Shown: positions 37,405-48,632 of the stretch, piece after piece | How the letters are laid out: the number at the start of each line of letters is the position of its first letter | Position numbering within the stretch: the first letter of the stretch is position 1 | DNA from: Acanthopleura granulata | Lineage: Eukaryota > Mollusca > Polyplacophora > Chitonida > Chitonidae | Direction of reading: 5' to 3' | Assembly: GCA_016165875.1 (NCBI GenBank) | Contig: JABBOT010000001.1 | Coordinates: 36,449,011-36,513,010 of the forward strand | DNA: 64,000 bases | Position numbers and translations under genes: made by a program | The notes under the pieces: model-generated | Databases searched by the model: none | The model's input: the letters and a program-made list of their open reading frames with translations, nothing else | Told to the model about the DNA's origin: nothing

Positions 37405-37637
37405 TAAGAGCAGTTGGCCTTCGGTGAGTGATTAAGGTGCTTGCCATTCAGTCAGTAGGAAACTGGGCCATTGACACAGTCTAACGTTTGGTAACCACTT
37501 GCTTTCCACCGGTATGGTATGCACACATGGGAAAGTTCATCAGTAACTTGGTTTATCCCAGACATAGAACTGACCACCATGTATAGACTGAATATATTCT
37601 TGAGAACAGCATTATACAGCAATTCAGGAAACAATTA
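37405..37637 (+). repeat. tRNA-derived SINE, family B (diverged)
   Basis: Same order of motifs as the element at 46470: 'attaaggtgcttgcc', 'gggaaagttcatcagtaact', 'gaactgaccaccatgtatag', 'tattcttgagaacagc'. It ends about 30 bases before the candidate sarcoglycan start codon. Confidence 0.6.
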
Positions 37638-37669
37638 AGGGAGGTGTAAAATGGAGCATGCTTAATTAA

Positions 37670-40600
37670 ATGCTATTTTCGTATTCCACAGCTCTTTTCC
37701 TAGCCACATGTGCTGTAGTGTCCTCTCTGTCTGTCAAAGCCAGAGTGGGTAAATTCTTCGTCTATCCCATTAAGCGTGAGGATTACTTCCCTGGCAGTCT
37801 TCTAAGTAAGTGTTGCTTGAAACAATTCAGGTTTAAGTTTAGGTCGAAATGTTGAATGCAGATCGTTCCTGCCCCCAACACCTCTTGAGAACAGCGTAAA
37901 AGACATCTACATGTACCAATCAGATAAATAAATAAGAGTGGTGCAACATTCATGTGGTGTATATCACATTTACATGTTCAGCACAAAGTCTGTTGAAACC
38001 TGCATGCTAGCTCAGTTGGTTAGAGGGACATGGTCGCCCAAATAATAGGTATTTTAGCGTTATTACAGAATGACACGAGTACTTGGTGTTTTTTTCAAGA
38101 AGTAAAAGTTGCAAGCATTTTGTTAATCCTACCCCCAGCATTGTACGTTAAGTGAATGTTTAAAAATGCCAAAAAAACTGAAAAGTCTGCCAGAATATTT
38201 AAATGAGGGGCTGTCGATTCAGTAGAACTGGAGCATGCGCACAACGCATGGTAAACTTCATATGTACACAAACGTGGATGATGACGCGTGAAAGAAAGAT
38301 TTACCGCTGGCTCGTAACAGGAAAAAAGAGGCCTGAAAGATAGCTCAGCAGGTTGACAAGCAGGTCCAGAGTTGCAATAGGTGATCAGTTGTCACAAAAC
38401 TACACTGCTTGATCAGTGAGTGGAAATGTTGTTGTTGTGGCGGTGTTACAACGTCGAAGATGGCCAGACATTTGTGCTGAATTTGAATAATGACAAAACC
38501 TGTCTGGGCTCATACAAGTTACGCACTCAGTGAATATTTTTTTTTCAAAGTGAATGATTTAGTTTATGGACGAACTTCAAAACTTCGTGAAGATGTCGCA
38601 ATCAGAATTTGTTTAAAAATCCAAAGTTTGGGCGACCATGTCTCTTTAAAGTGCTGACTCGCTGAGGTCGTGTTCAAACCCAGGCATTGGATGTTTCGTC
38701 GTGTCGTTTAAATCAAGAGGTTTGTTAAGTCCTGGTTGGTTGTTTGCTTCAGGAATCCTGATTTCCTTTAGTCAAAAGCTTGAGTATCGTTTTCACAGAA
38801 GACTAGGAGTGTGATTTGTACACCTAAATTAATGCTCACCCAAACCTTGATAATGTTGGGAATGCTCTGTTAGCACATCTAGATTTTGTTGCAAGAGTGC
38901 AAACGTGTAGGAGCCTGATACTAGCTCTCGAATTCCAAGCTTGATCATGTATTATAGTGAAAACTTTTGAGCACTGTGAAGCACAAATCTATGAACCAAT
39001 CAATAAAGCTTACATGTCAGAATTAAGACGTTTGTGTTTTAGTTGCTGGGACACAAAGCGCTTGTCTTGAGCTTGATCCTGCCCTTGGGAGTGGCATTGG
39101 TGGATTCCCCTTGCTCTCAATGTTCCTAGGGTGGTGTTGACAATAAGCAAGCAACAACGCTCATCTAAGCTGTTTTTGCAGCAAACATTCATTCCAGACA
39201 ACTTGTCTTCAACCAGAATGGTGTGCACTCTTTCATAGGGGGGAAAATTTGTTGGTAACTTGCCAGAGATCTGTGAGTTACCAAGACCACTCCAGTTTCG
39301 TCCACCCACAGACTTCATCGGAAGCAGTGTTTTGTTTCCTGGTTTCCTCAATTCAGAAACCTGGTGGGCACCAAAATTATTACGCAAGTTAATTATTCTT
39401 GAGAAGAAATGAATAAATCTGCAAAATGATGGTGTGAGACTTTGTTTATTACCCATTTGTGTATATATGTATTGCTCTCCTCTCCTGGTGTTTTTGATGC
39501 ACCTGTAGTGGCCTTCTCAGCTCTTGGTGTTTTTGACGCACCTGTTCTGCCCTGCTGTCCTCTTGGTGTTTTGGCACACTGGTAGTGCTCTTCTCACCGC
39601 TTGGTGTTTTTGACACACATGTAGGGCTGTCCTCATCTGTTGGCATTTTTAAGATACCTGAAGTGCCCTCCTCGCCTGTTGATATTTTTGACATAACTGG
39701 AGAGCCCTTCTAACCTGCTGGTATTTTTGATACACCTGTAGTGCCCTCCTCACCTGTGGAGTTTCAGACCTTTGTGAACGGTGGGGTGATGCTACCCGAC
39801 TGGATGACGTTTCTACAGGCTGATGACACAAGTGATGCCTACCTATATGGCTTACCTGAGGGTGAGGCTAACGACAAAGTTAATTTGCAGGTAGATATAT
39901 TAGTATTTGTAAACTTCATCCTAGTGCTGCCCTGTACAGGAAACATTGAGAAATAGTCTTGAGAACTGAAGTATCAGAGGTTTGGTGTAATGCGTGTGAA
40001 CCTCTCTGTTGTAAAGCTGCACTGTTCTGTAGCTTTCCCTGAGCATTTCAGTAGAAATTTTTTGTCCTCAAGTTTTCTCTTTTGACAAATGAATTAAAAA
40101 AATTGATTTTAGTAATACTGACCTTCCAACCTACACTTTGTCATAATACGGATTTACCTTTTTTTTCACGAGAAGGTTTTACATTGTACATACCAAATAA
40201 ATTATTTTGTAAAGGTGGCCAAAAGTCACACTGTGGCTTTGTATTGGTGTGTTTCAGAAACAAAACACACTAGAAGTTGTATGACTAATAGATGAAGTTT
40301 TGATCAGCTACCGAATATACAAAAAAGGTGAAATCCATTTGTTGATACAGACTAATTGCATATTTAGGGTGTCATAGTGGCTAGGCCATCATTAAAAAAC
40401 TGTTTGTTGGGCATAACCCAACCCTATGAGTGAAAATAGGGTCCGTCAGGAATTTTTTTTCTTGCTCTGGGTCGTGTAAACCATTGGAATTTTGAAGAAA
40501 TCAACATGGAGAGAAAACTTTTGTCAAAATACTAATAAAAACGTTTTGAGTAGGCCCCGTTTTTTGGAGGGTCAGACTTGCCCAACAAACATATGGCCTT

Positions 40601-43394
40601 AGTACACATAAATTAATGTTATATGTTATACTTCGCCGCGACATGGCTGAGATATTGCCGATGTGGCGTTAAGCCATAATCATTCATTCATTCAAATGTT
40701 ATACTGGTCATCATTTTCTTCAGATAAATGCCCCAAAAACATGACAATATAATTTTAACCTGGGTTCGCATTTTAATACATGTTTTTCATTTCTTTTGTA
40801 ATTGCAGATAGTTGGCTTGAACATGGACTCCTACCAAACAAAAAAACAAAATGTCATCATAGAGCTGTATGAAAAGCAAGGTAGGCAGCGTTGTTTTTAA
40901 ATCTTTCATTTTTGATTAGTCTTCTATTACATTTCCAGGCCTTCTCGAATTTCTCGAGGAAAAAAACTCAGATTTTTATACATCTTGTATCTTGAAGGAC
41001 AACGGTGACAAAACCCAGAGACATTTCTAAGTGTGACATAAACATGTAACTTTTAAAAGTTTAAACTTGGTGGAAATGATGTTAACCCTTCTTCACGATT
41101 ACTGCATCCGTTTCCTTTTCATTTTCAGTACGAGGTGAAACCTTGACATAAATCATTGATGCATTAGCTAGTTTGACATATTTATTGTACAAGCCCTCTC
41201 CAGGTCAGCCAATGAAAGCACCCAGTGTGTTTTGATTCTGTTGCATTGTTTCTATATCAATGTTTGATCACCATGTTACTTCAGGCCTGCCTAGCTATTA
41301 TAAGATGAAACATCTGATTGGCTTTTGGCACTCAGTGGAGGACATCATTGGTCAGTGTGGATTGATACATGACCTGACCTATGGTTTCCAAGCTGAACTC
41401 AGGTGGTGAAAATTTGTCAATCTTGGCTAACGAGGGTGGTTAATGACTTCTGTGGATGTATCGACATTTGAAAAAAAAGCCACACATCTTATGAAAATGT
41501 CTTGTGTAACTTGTAGCTACAGTATATTTATGCTTATATTTCTTAATGTTCCTCGGAAGTCTTATCTTGAAATTACAGGTGTGTAGCGCTAGACAGATTT
41601 TATGGAATATGTGCATTTTCTAGATTATTTAAAGGAATTTAATATAACATAATGGCTGAAAATACTCAGACATAAAGAACTCAGTTTAATGTTAAAACCA
41701 TTTAAATGAATAATTTTTTGGCAAGAAAGCTGACGATGCTGTTTGGGAATTTAGGTTTATATTGCCTGAATATAATGGACTTGTAATTTAAGAAGTTGAT
41801 ACATTTTGATTTACCATGTTTACAGACTTTAATATGTCGACATGTGGTTTGCACTGAAGAGTGATATTTTGTTAAAATATAAGCTGTCTGTAAAAGTATG
41901 GACAATTGGTGTACCAGGAAAATGTTCATAGGGTTAGTAGGTAAATGTATGCAGTGGAATTTGCCTGAAGTGTGCTTGCTATGCTATATGGAAAATGTCT
42001 ATGTTACATTATGGTACATGTTTTCTGTTTACTGACCAATGGTGCAGAAACATATTTTTGTGTGTAAATTTAGTATCAAAACCCCTGATTGAACCGTGAA
42101 TAGATGCTTTGATGTAGGAATGTTCTCATAAAGGGAATTGATTACTTTTTACTGAGCGAAAACAGAAATAACATGAACTACTGTAAGCCCTGTATTAATA
42201 GTTTTTCTGAAATTTCCAGTTGTGAAGCTGTTCATAGTGTGCTGTGAAACTTCCTCATTGTCGTCATTCGTGGACTAGCCAATGATCCTACGAGCGTATA
42301 CTGCCTATATTTATTTCCCCCAAGTTTCCGACTAAACCTCATATTTAACCCTCACACTGATTGGATACAGAAAAAATTGTCATCACGAATAGTAAATTTC
42401 TCCTTCTGTTACAGTATACAGGGATGGTACATGACCTTATGAAATATTGATCTATTTTCCAATAGCTAATATTAGACAATTTTTACGTGGGAAATCAGCT
42501 AAATGTAATAATAAACTTCAAGAGTTTTGAAGGGACTGAAATTTTGGAAAATTACGATCATCAAAAGGTGAATTTTTTCACCTGTCAGCAAATTCAAGGC
42601 AGGTAGATAAGAAATATTAACCTATTTTATATAGTTAATAGGCTGTGTTATTCAGACATGGGAAGTCCTCTTAACGTAAGAGTAAGCATCAAAAGCTTGA
42701 AGCCACCAAATGTGATGTATCTACAAATTGCAGCTTTCTGGTCTGTAACAGATTGACGACTTCAGTGAGATACAAATGATGACAGATTTGTGATGTAATA
42801 ATTGTGATGGGTTTTTTCTTGTTTCAGTATCTTTACCATATCATATTGATTTGCCGTTGGTAAATATGTCAATGGAACAGCTGCTAGAGGGAGACACCCT
42901 GTCAACTTTGACCTTTACTGTTCAACGCCTATGGACTCGAGGGGAAGTGAAGCCCACAAGAGTAGTCCCCCCTGAACCATTCTCCAATTCAGTGTAAGCT
43001 GGTGCGGTTATGAACATTTTGATAAATTTTAGTTTTTCATTTAGAGCATACAATTTGAAAGGTGAAAATTCAAAGTTGAGAAAGCAGTTCTGTCAAGGTT
43101 GGAAGTGTTGATAAAAATTTTCGATCCATGTGTTCTTTTATATAATAATAAAAAATAATAAAAATAATTTTCTGCATCTGAGATGTTTGTTAAAACTTGC
43201 GAACTTGATTGTGAACATTTTCTTATTTCAGTCTTACTGTTCGCTTTTCTGGAAGCAAGCATTTCTCAACTAATTTGCGAATGTTAGCTACCCACCCCAG
43301 CTCTGAGGCATGTCAGAGGTCCGAACGTCCAAAGGTCAAAGTGGAGAGGGATTTCACCCCGCGCTTTACCGTGGACTGGTGCCGAGTCGTAATG
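37670..43394 (+). CDS. SGCE: Alpha/epsilon-sarcoglycan-like gene, first five coding exons (3' end missing)
   Basis: A sarcolemma/plasma-membrane glycoprotein of the sarcoglycan part of the dystrophin complex. Exons: 37670-37805, 39742-39890, 40808-40880, 42828-42993 and 43232-43394, with donors GTAAGT, GTAGAT, GTAGGC, GTAAGC, GTAAGT and phases 1, 0, 1, 2, 0. Together they encode 229 residues of the ectodomain. Matches to human epsilon-sarcoglycan run in order: FFVYPIKREDYF, then EFQTF..PDWMTFLQ..YLYG, SYQTKKQNVIIEL, SLPYHIDLPLVNMSMEQLL, and FTPRFTVDWC at the usual pre-membrane end. The start at 37670 gives a good signal peptide (MLFSYSTALFLATCAVVSS). However, a well-formed acceptor at 37690-37691 and the SINE just upstream leave open that the first coding exon lies further upstream. 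The transmembrane and cytoplasmic exons were not found before 64000. Two of the four family cysteines before DWC are absent. Exons 4 and 5 recur at 58128 and 58513. Confidence 0.9.
37868..37938 (+). repeat. Short SINE tail fragment, family A
   Basis: 'cctcttgagaacagcgtaaa', 'accaatcagataaataaata'. In the first sarcoglycan intron. Confidence 0.55.
38002..38700 (+). repeat. tRNA-like SINE head split by a TIR element
   Basis: The left part (38002-38024) reads 'catgctagctcagttggtta', a perfect A-box type sequence. The right part resumes at about 38650 with 'tgctgactcgctgaggtcg' and a B box, 'gtgttcaaacccagg'. Removing 38025-38643 restores the usual A-to-B spacing of a tRNA-like head (compare 46480-46545). 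Confidence 0.55.
38025..38643. mobile_element. Non-autonomous DNA transposon (MITE-like), ~620 bp, with ~18-bp terminal inverted repeats
   Basis: The left end 'gggacatggtcgcccaaa' and right end 'tttgggcgaccatgtctc' are inverse complements over about 17 bases. No transposase frame is inside. The target-site duplication is not clear (candidate flanks 'ttagag' and 'tttaaag'), so the superfamily is open. Inserted in a tRNA-like SINE head within the first sarcoglycan intron. Confidence 0.6.
38785..38930 (+). repeat. R160 element, copy 2 (diverged)
   Basis: 'gactaggagtgtgatttgta', 'cacctaaatt', 'tgttagcacatctagatttt', 'gcaagagtgcaaacgtg' follow the order of the copy at 43490. Confidence 0.6.
39486..39757 (+). 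repeat. 39-bp minisatellite abutting the sarcoglycan exon-2 acceptor, seven units
   Basis: Units start (tggtg/tggca/tgata/tggta) at 39486, 39525, 39564, 39602, 39641, 39680 and 39719. The last runs into the exon at 39742. The usual unit is 39 bp, thirteen codons. In the sarcoglycan frame the three units before the last translate as relatives of 'GIFDTPVVPSSPV' (SPLGVFDTHVGL, SSVGIFKIPEVP, SSPVDIFDITGE), with a single TAA at 39711-39713. Several units carry an acceptor-like 'acctgtag-tg' at the same place as the real one. Confidence 0.85.
40640..40696 (+). repeat. SINE 3' end, family C
   Basis: 'cgccgcgacatggctgagat', 'attgccgatgtggcgttaag', 'ccataatcattcattcattc': a body end with (ATTC)n tail. 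A shorter relative ('ggcattaagcaataatcatt') lies at 28865-28893. Confidence 0.6.
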
Positions 43395-43489
43395 GTAAGT
43401 ACCAGTCAGTTGTACTTTTTGCCTTGTGCGGGGATTCTCAGCTGAACAGTGGATGAATTAATAAAGCACAGTTCTCAGTTTTAGATTTT

Positions 43490-43650
43490 GATCAGGAGTT
43501 TGATTATCACACCCCTTCAGAAGACCAGGAGTCTGATTTGCACATCTAGATTCACACACCCCAGACTCGTCAGTATTGCAGGTGTGTCTTATTAGCACAC
43601 CTGGGTTTTGTTTCTAGAGTGTGCTAGGTGGAGGGAGTAAAAGGCTGCCT
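43490..43650 (+). repeat. R160 element, copy 3
   Basis: 'gtttgattatcacacccctt', 'ggagtctgatttgcacatct', 'caggtgtgtcttattagcac', 'gtttctagagtgtgctaggt'. Counterpart at 58765-58915. Confidence 0.75.
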
Positions 43651-43786
43651 CAAATAATGAAGATCTCAGAGCACATGATATGTCTCCAAGAAGATACAAT
43701 GTTAGAAACTCAGGCAGACCTGAATGTTAAGAAAATTCCAAATGAAGAAAGAAGATCTGAAAATCCAAAACTTGTAAGACTCAGCA

Positions 43787-44201
43787 GAAATTAGAGAACC
43801 AGAAGAAACTTTTCAGTTTGTTTCAGTTTGACAAGTTTTCACTGGGACACAATTGTGTGTCTTAGTTCAGACTTTATTAGTTAAGAAATATTAACCTATT
43901 TTGTATAGTTAATAGGCTGTGTTATTCAGACATGGGAAATCCTCTTAACGTAAGAGTAAGCATCAAAAGCTTGAAGCCACCAAATGTGATGTATCTACAA
44001 ATTGCAGCTTTCTGGTCTGTAACAGATTGACGACTTCAGTGAGATACAAATGATGACGGATTTGTGATGTAACAATTGTGATGGGTTTTTCTTGTTTCTT
44101 GTTTTCTTTGAAACTAGAGAACCAGAAGAAACTTTTCAGTTTGTTTCAGTTTGACCAGTTTTCACTGGGACGCAGTTGTGTTTCTTAGTTCAGACTTTAT
44201 T
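43787..44201. repeat. Copy of the end of the preceding intron, flanked by ~90-bp direct repeats
   Basis: 43881-44098 repeats 42609-42826, the stretch directly in front of sarcoglycan exon 4, ending at 'cttgtttc' without the acceptor AG and without exon sequence. It is bracketed by 43787-43878 and 44109-44201, which are copies of each other ('gagaaccagaagaaactttt', 'cagtttgtttcagtttgac'). Present in both haplotype copies (59155-59370 in copy 2). Confidence 0.85.
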
Positions 44202-46460
44202 CCTAGCTTTTACTGGTGAAGTTCCAAATTAAATATGACACCCTGTTCTTGCGATTGCCTGTGAAATGTTTGAATATTCGTGTTTTTCTTTTCCTGCGTG
44301 TTGTTTGATTTGAAAACTCAACTTATTGTGTATTCGGCTAAGACTCACTGGCATATATTGCTATGTAATCTGTTGTCAAGGAATGTTCTCTTGGAGGTTT
44401 CCTGTATCTGGCATTGAAATCTCCCATGTTTGCTTCTCTCTGGCTATAAGGCAGCTATCTGCAGCATTAAATTACGCATCCAGGCAGCTTTTGTTATCAA
44501 AAAGGAACGGATAGAAGGCCCTCATGATCTCAGAGAATTTGAACATTTATATTGAACTGGCACGTGAAATATCAGTTTGACCTGTTTGCAGCTTAAATGT
44601 GAGTTTGCCTTTGTGAAAGCAGTTACACAATTTGAAAATTTTGCAATTGACTCGATTTCATTTTAGCAACAATATGTATGTTCCATTATGAGATTTAATA
44701 AGCAGTGTTTACTTTTTATCCCTTGGCCAATTTCAGCCAGGTGATATTGTCAGCGCGGGCGGCATCCGTCCATCCGTCTGTCAATATCCTTGTCTTTCTC
44801 TAGAACGGTTTATCCCAAGTTCACCAAACTTACACCACACTTACACTTTGACATGAGGAAGAACTCTGTTGATTTATAGCAACCTTGGCTTTATTCTTCA
44901 AGGCCACTGGGACCATTTAAGTTAAATTTTATAAAATGCTTGTAAATGCTCTATCTCCTGAAGGGTTTATCTAAAGTTCACTAAAGTTATACACAGTTTT
45001 ATGGATGGCTGGTATTATACCTAATATATCTTGTTTATCTCTTGAATTTATATCTGTTCGTTACATTGTACATGTGCTTATGGCCAAGGGTTTTTAAGTG
45101 CATTGTGTGGCATTTAGTATGTAAATGTACAGGTTTGTATAAACGATATTTAAAGAAGCTGGCCTGCCCTTAGATGTACTATTGTGTGATTCGGAAATAA
45201 TTTGATGAAAAGTAATTTGATCTGTTGAATCCCTTCAAGGGAAATACTCATGATTATTGTAAGGCTTTGTCGCATATCCTTTGATTATTGAAATGTGTGA
45301 TATTATCTTAGCATAGAGATGTCTCAATGACATTTAATACCATATTTGACATTTGTCAGCGTTGTTAGAAGACTCCACTGAACGTCGCACACAGCACATC
45401 AGTGCTTATAATTATGTATGATCCGTCTCTGTTAAATTGTGTCTGCTTTTATTCTCATCATGATTATAAGAATTAGAAAGAGCACATTGATAATAATTCT
45501 ATAAAAGCATAGGGTTTAAGACTTGGTATGTGTCTAATTGGGTTTCTATGATATTAATGTGTTTGACTTCTTTTCTTTGACAATAATGGCAACAGAAAGG
45601 TAGCACATTTTGTCCACATATAACACATACACCAAATTGTAGCTGTTTGTTACAGGCAGTAGAGTTTCCAAGTGATCTACATAATACAGCTATAATCATT
45701 TAACTCTGGAATTGACAATCCCATATTAATCTAAGAATCCAGTGGAAATGGCCATTTCTGTGTTGCTAATGGTGCATTTTAAGCCTGTGCATCCTGTTAC
45801 GCTGATTTCCTGTATTTTAAATGACAACTCCTTCTGTAGTGTTTCTCTCCTGTTTGGAGAGTTCAGGCTATACTGATTTTCATGATCGTGTGAACTGTCT
45901 GAGAGTTGCAGGCCATCCTTGTTAACGTCCAGTTAAGGAATGAGTGCTCTTGTCAGTGCCTTCAAATAACCACAAGGCCCACACTGTCATTCACATTGAT
46001 ACACATGTGACTGTGGTTGGCCGTGGCTTGGTTGGCCCAATGAATATATTTTTTAGGATGACCTCAGTTGTCTAAAAGTGATCAAGGCCAATACATCAGT
46101 CAATCAATCAATCGGTCAATCCAAAAGGAATGTTACCAGAAAAAAAAATCCATGTCGACCAGCTTTATTCATGAAGGCTGTCTGCGTAATCTCTGATTAC
46201 TATTGACAGGTTAATTATCTGAAATAAGAGTGAAGCAAGATGGCTGACAGTAGACAAAATATCTTGACACTTAATACTCTGATTAGACAACATCTCTATA
46301 CTACCTTGACTACAAACATTACAGTGTTCTTGCATACAGGCCTGTGCGCTGATGATAACTAGTCTATCCACAACAACGGCTATTTTTATCGTGCTTGCCG
46401 ATAATCACATGACACATCCACCGAGGTGAAAAAAAAAAAATGCAAGAACATTTTGAGGGC
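44200..46460. other. Non-coding, sarcoglycan downstream intron
   Basis: No exon found. 44725-45060 ('tttcagccaggtgatattgt', 'cggcatccgtccatccgtct') looks like a common interspersed repeat but occurs only once apart from the large duplication (60000-60330), so it cannot be proved here. Confidence 0.4.
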
Positions 46461-46469
46461 TAATATGGA

Positions 46470-46835
46470 CTGGGCTGTGGGATATTGGTTAGAGGTGCTT
46501 GCCTTTCAAACACAAGCACATGCGTCATGGGTTCAAACCCGGCATTGGAGAGGCAACTTGCATGTGGATTCTCCTACTCTCACTGCTTATGAGAGGCCTT
46601 GGTGATGCTCATGTGTGGCCGTTAGCATAGTGTTATGTTTGTTGAAAACCACGTGTTTTCCATACTGGTGTACCTGCCTGTATTTTCCATGCTGGAAAAT
46701 TCATCAGTAACTTGACATAGGTCTAAGGTTCACACCGGGTTTCTCCACCCATGAAACTGATAACCATTGGATAAAGTGAAGAATTTTTGAGTTCCTTGTT
46801 AAGCTACAAACAAACAAATGAATAAAAAACTAAAT
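46470..46835 (+). repeat. tRNA-derived SINE, family B, full length
   Basis: Pol III A box region 'gatattggttagaggtgctt' and B box 'gggttcaaaccc' at 46529-46541. Body 'gaaaattcatcagtaacttg', 'gaaactgataaccattggat', tail of AAAC/AAAT units. Not a tRNA gene: the anticodon arm does not close and a SINE body follows. Counterpart at 61765-62125. Confidence 0.75.
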
Positions 46836-46965
46836 AAAACTTAAAACTTCAAACTTCCTCTTCTTTGGGAAACTGAAAACCATTGTATAAAGTGAAGAAT
46901 TTTTGAGTTCCTTGTTAAGCTACGAACAAACAAATGAATAAATAACTAAATAAAACTTAAAACTT
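46751..46965 (+). repeat. ~110-bp tandem repeat of the SINE B tail, two units
   Basis: 'accattggataaagtgaaga' to 'aaataaaacttaaaacttc' occurs twice (from about 46755 and 46879). The other haplotype copy (62040-62350) has three. Confidence 0.85.
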
Positions 46966-47022
46966 CAAGCTGTTCTCCGAGAAAAAAAATTATTTGTGAC
47001 AAAATCACAGCAAATACATAGA

Positions 47023-47168
47023 GGATATTGCACAGTGAAGGTTGAATACCATAAATATTGTGCGAGTGAGAGGTGGAAACTCACGAGATGTGAAGCATCG
47101 AGTGGTTATCATTTCCACTTCTCACGAGAACAATATTTATGGTATAGAGTCTTCAGTGTGCAATATTC
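47023..47168. repeat. Foldback element, ~58-bp inverted arms
   Basis: Left arm 47023-47081 ('atattgcacagtgaag', 'ataccataaatattgt', 'gagaggtggaaa') pairs with the reverse complement of 47111-47168 ('tttccacttctca', 'acaatatttatggtat', 'cttcagtgtgcaatat'). The loop is about 30 bases. RNA from it would fold into a long hairpin. Counterpart at 62411-62556. Confidence 0.8.
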
Positions 47169-47450
47169 TATTTCTTATTTATACCCTAAAGTACAGTATC
47201 ATGATTTTGTGTACTTTAGAGAGTTTTCGGCATCTTTTCCAGCCGTAGGCTTTCACAGACATGCCTAGAGCGTGTCGTCGTGTACATGACATGTTATATG
47301 ACATCGTATCTTCTTGCATGGTGTGAGAATGTAGCACTGAACTAAAGTTTGCAATATGACGTCATTTCGCTGAGATCAGATTGGAACTTTATAAAATAAA
47401 ATGTTTCTTTTTTGATGTCATGACATCTGGGTGTGAAATATGAAAATGTG

Positions 47451-47500
47451 ATATTTCACTGCAGTGAAAATAACGCTTTTATCAGTGAAAGAAATACCGG
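47451..47500. other. 16-bp perfect palindrome
   Basis: 'tttcactgcagtgaaa' at about 47454-47469, with a further 'gtgaaa...tttcac' pair at 47486-47500. Counterpart near 62830. Meaning unknown. Confidence 0.6.
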
Positions 47501-48439
47501 GATTTCACTGATGTATAAATAATACAGTTTTCTCTTTAATCCATTTTTTCTGGACACTTGATGTTGGTGTAACCCAATCGGCTTGATCTGCAGACAAAGC
47601 CATGTGTTCTTCATCATGATGTAATGATGTCAGTCTCATGATCTGTCTCTGCCGGTTCATATACCTTGTCAAACAACATGCTGAATGGGCTGCCTGTAAA
47701 ACAGATACAACCATTAGTTCCTCCAGTCGGATTGATCTATAGGGGAATCCCCATGTTCTTGATATAATGATGTCAGACTTGATCTTCCTCAGCTGGTTGC
47801 TGAAGAGATAGTAGAATCAATTCTCCCCTTCCCGAGCCCGACAGTGGAATTACACAATACTCCAGCTGTGCAGCTGTATGGTGATAATTGTCTGTGTAGG
47901 GGGAGACAATAGACAATCGTTTTCATTTATTATTAATTAATGATTTGGAGTAAAGAGTAATCATGACACTGGCACGTATTATTAGGCCCCCCCCCCCTCC
48001 TTTTTTTTTGTTCGTCCGTAGGGGTTGAAAAAATGCACCTGTTACTTGTCGGTTCTTGTACTTCTGCTTATGAATAACAACTCCTTTACTTACCATTATC
48101 AATGACAGTTGTGAAATTTCCACCCTGTTCCACGGTGCAGGCTCATGTTCAGTGAGCACACGATCCACAGAACTTTACATGACGAGATGTACCTAACTGT
48201 TCAGCTTTGTGTGGGTTTAGCTTTTTTCAAGTGATAAATTTTGCTTGATTCATCTGCCATATAGGGCCACTTTTTAATAAAAATTTTTTGTGAAGTTTAA
48301 TTAATTTCTTGTCAGAAATACGTAAGTGCTGGGATCAAAAGTATCGTTTTAACGATCTTCATGTGTTTCTGAAGGTGCATTTCCTAAAATACAGTTCAGT
48401 AATTAAAGGGACTTTCCAGTTCTGAGGTAAACAAAAACT

Positions 48440-48632
48440 GTAGTTGTATAATGATATCAGAATATGTCTCATGTAATGTGGGAATATTTCTGATGTGATG
48501 TCGAAATATGATGTAATGTCAATATATGCCTGATTTGATCTGTTAATATGCGTCTTGTGATTTCGGAATATGTCTGATGTCACGTCAGTATATGCCTGAT
48601 GTGATGTAAATATTTACTTGATATGCCCTCAA
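48440..48632. repeat. Degenerate ~30-bp repeat array
   Basis: 'atatgtctgatgtgatgtc' and variants (catgtaatgtg, gatttgatctg, gatgtcacgtc) recur about six times. Counterpart at 63815-63985. Confidence 0.6.

Larger units (their letters stand above)
42349..48632. repeat. Large direct duplication 2, copy 1 (part visible twice)
   Basis: From 42349 ('ccctcacactgattgg') the sequence recurs at 57649 and stays collinear to the end of the window (64000 corresponds to 48632). The repeat unit could extend to 57635, a 15.3-kb unit. Differences are SNPs, small indels, one extra tandem unit near 62230 and an AT-rich indel at 43141-43165. It contains sarcoglycan exons 4 and 5. Confidence 0.9.

Noticed and set aside
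39010..39456. 148-codon minus-strand frame in the sarcoglycan intron
   Set aside because: Continues into the antisense of the 39-bp minisatellite and neighbouring repeat DNA; no domain or splice sites recognised.
46480..46550. A/B-box sequences resembling tRNA genes (also at 4200, 16200, 36530, 38002)
   Set aside because: No closable acceptor and anticodon stems, and most are followed by SINE bodies with A-rich tails or are broken.
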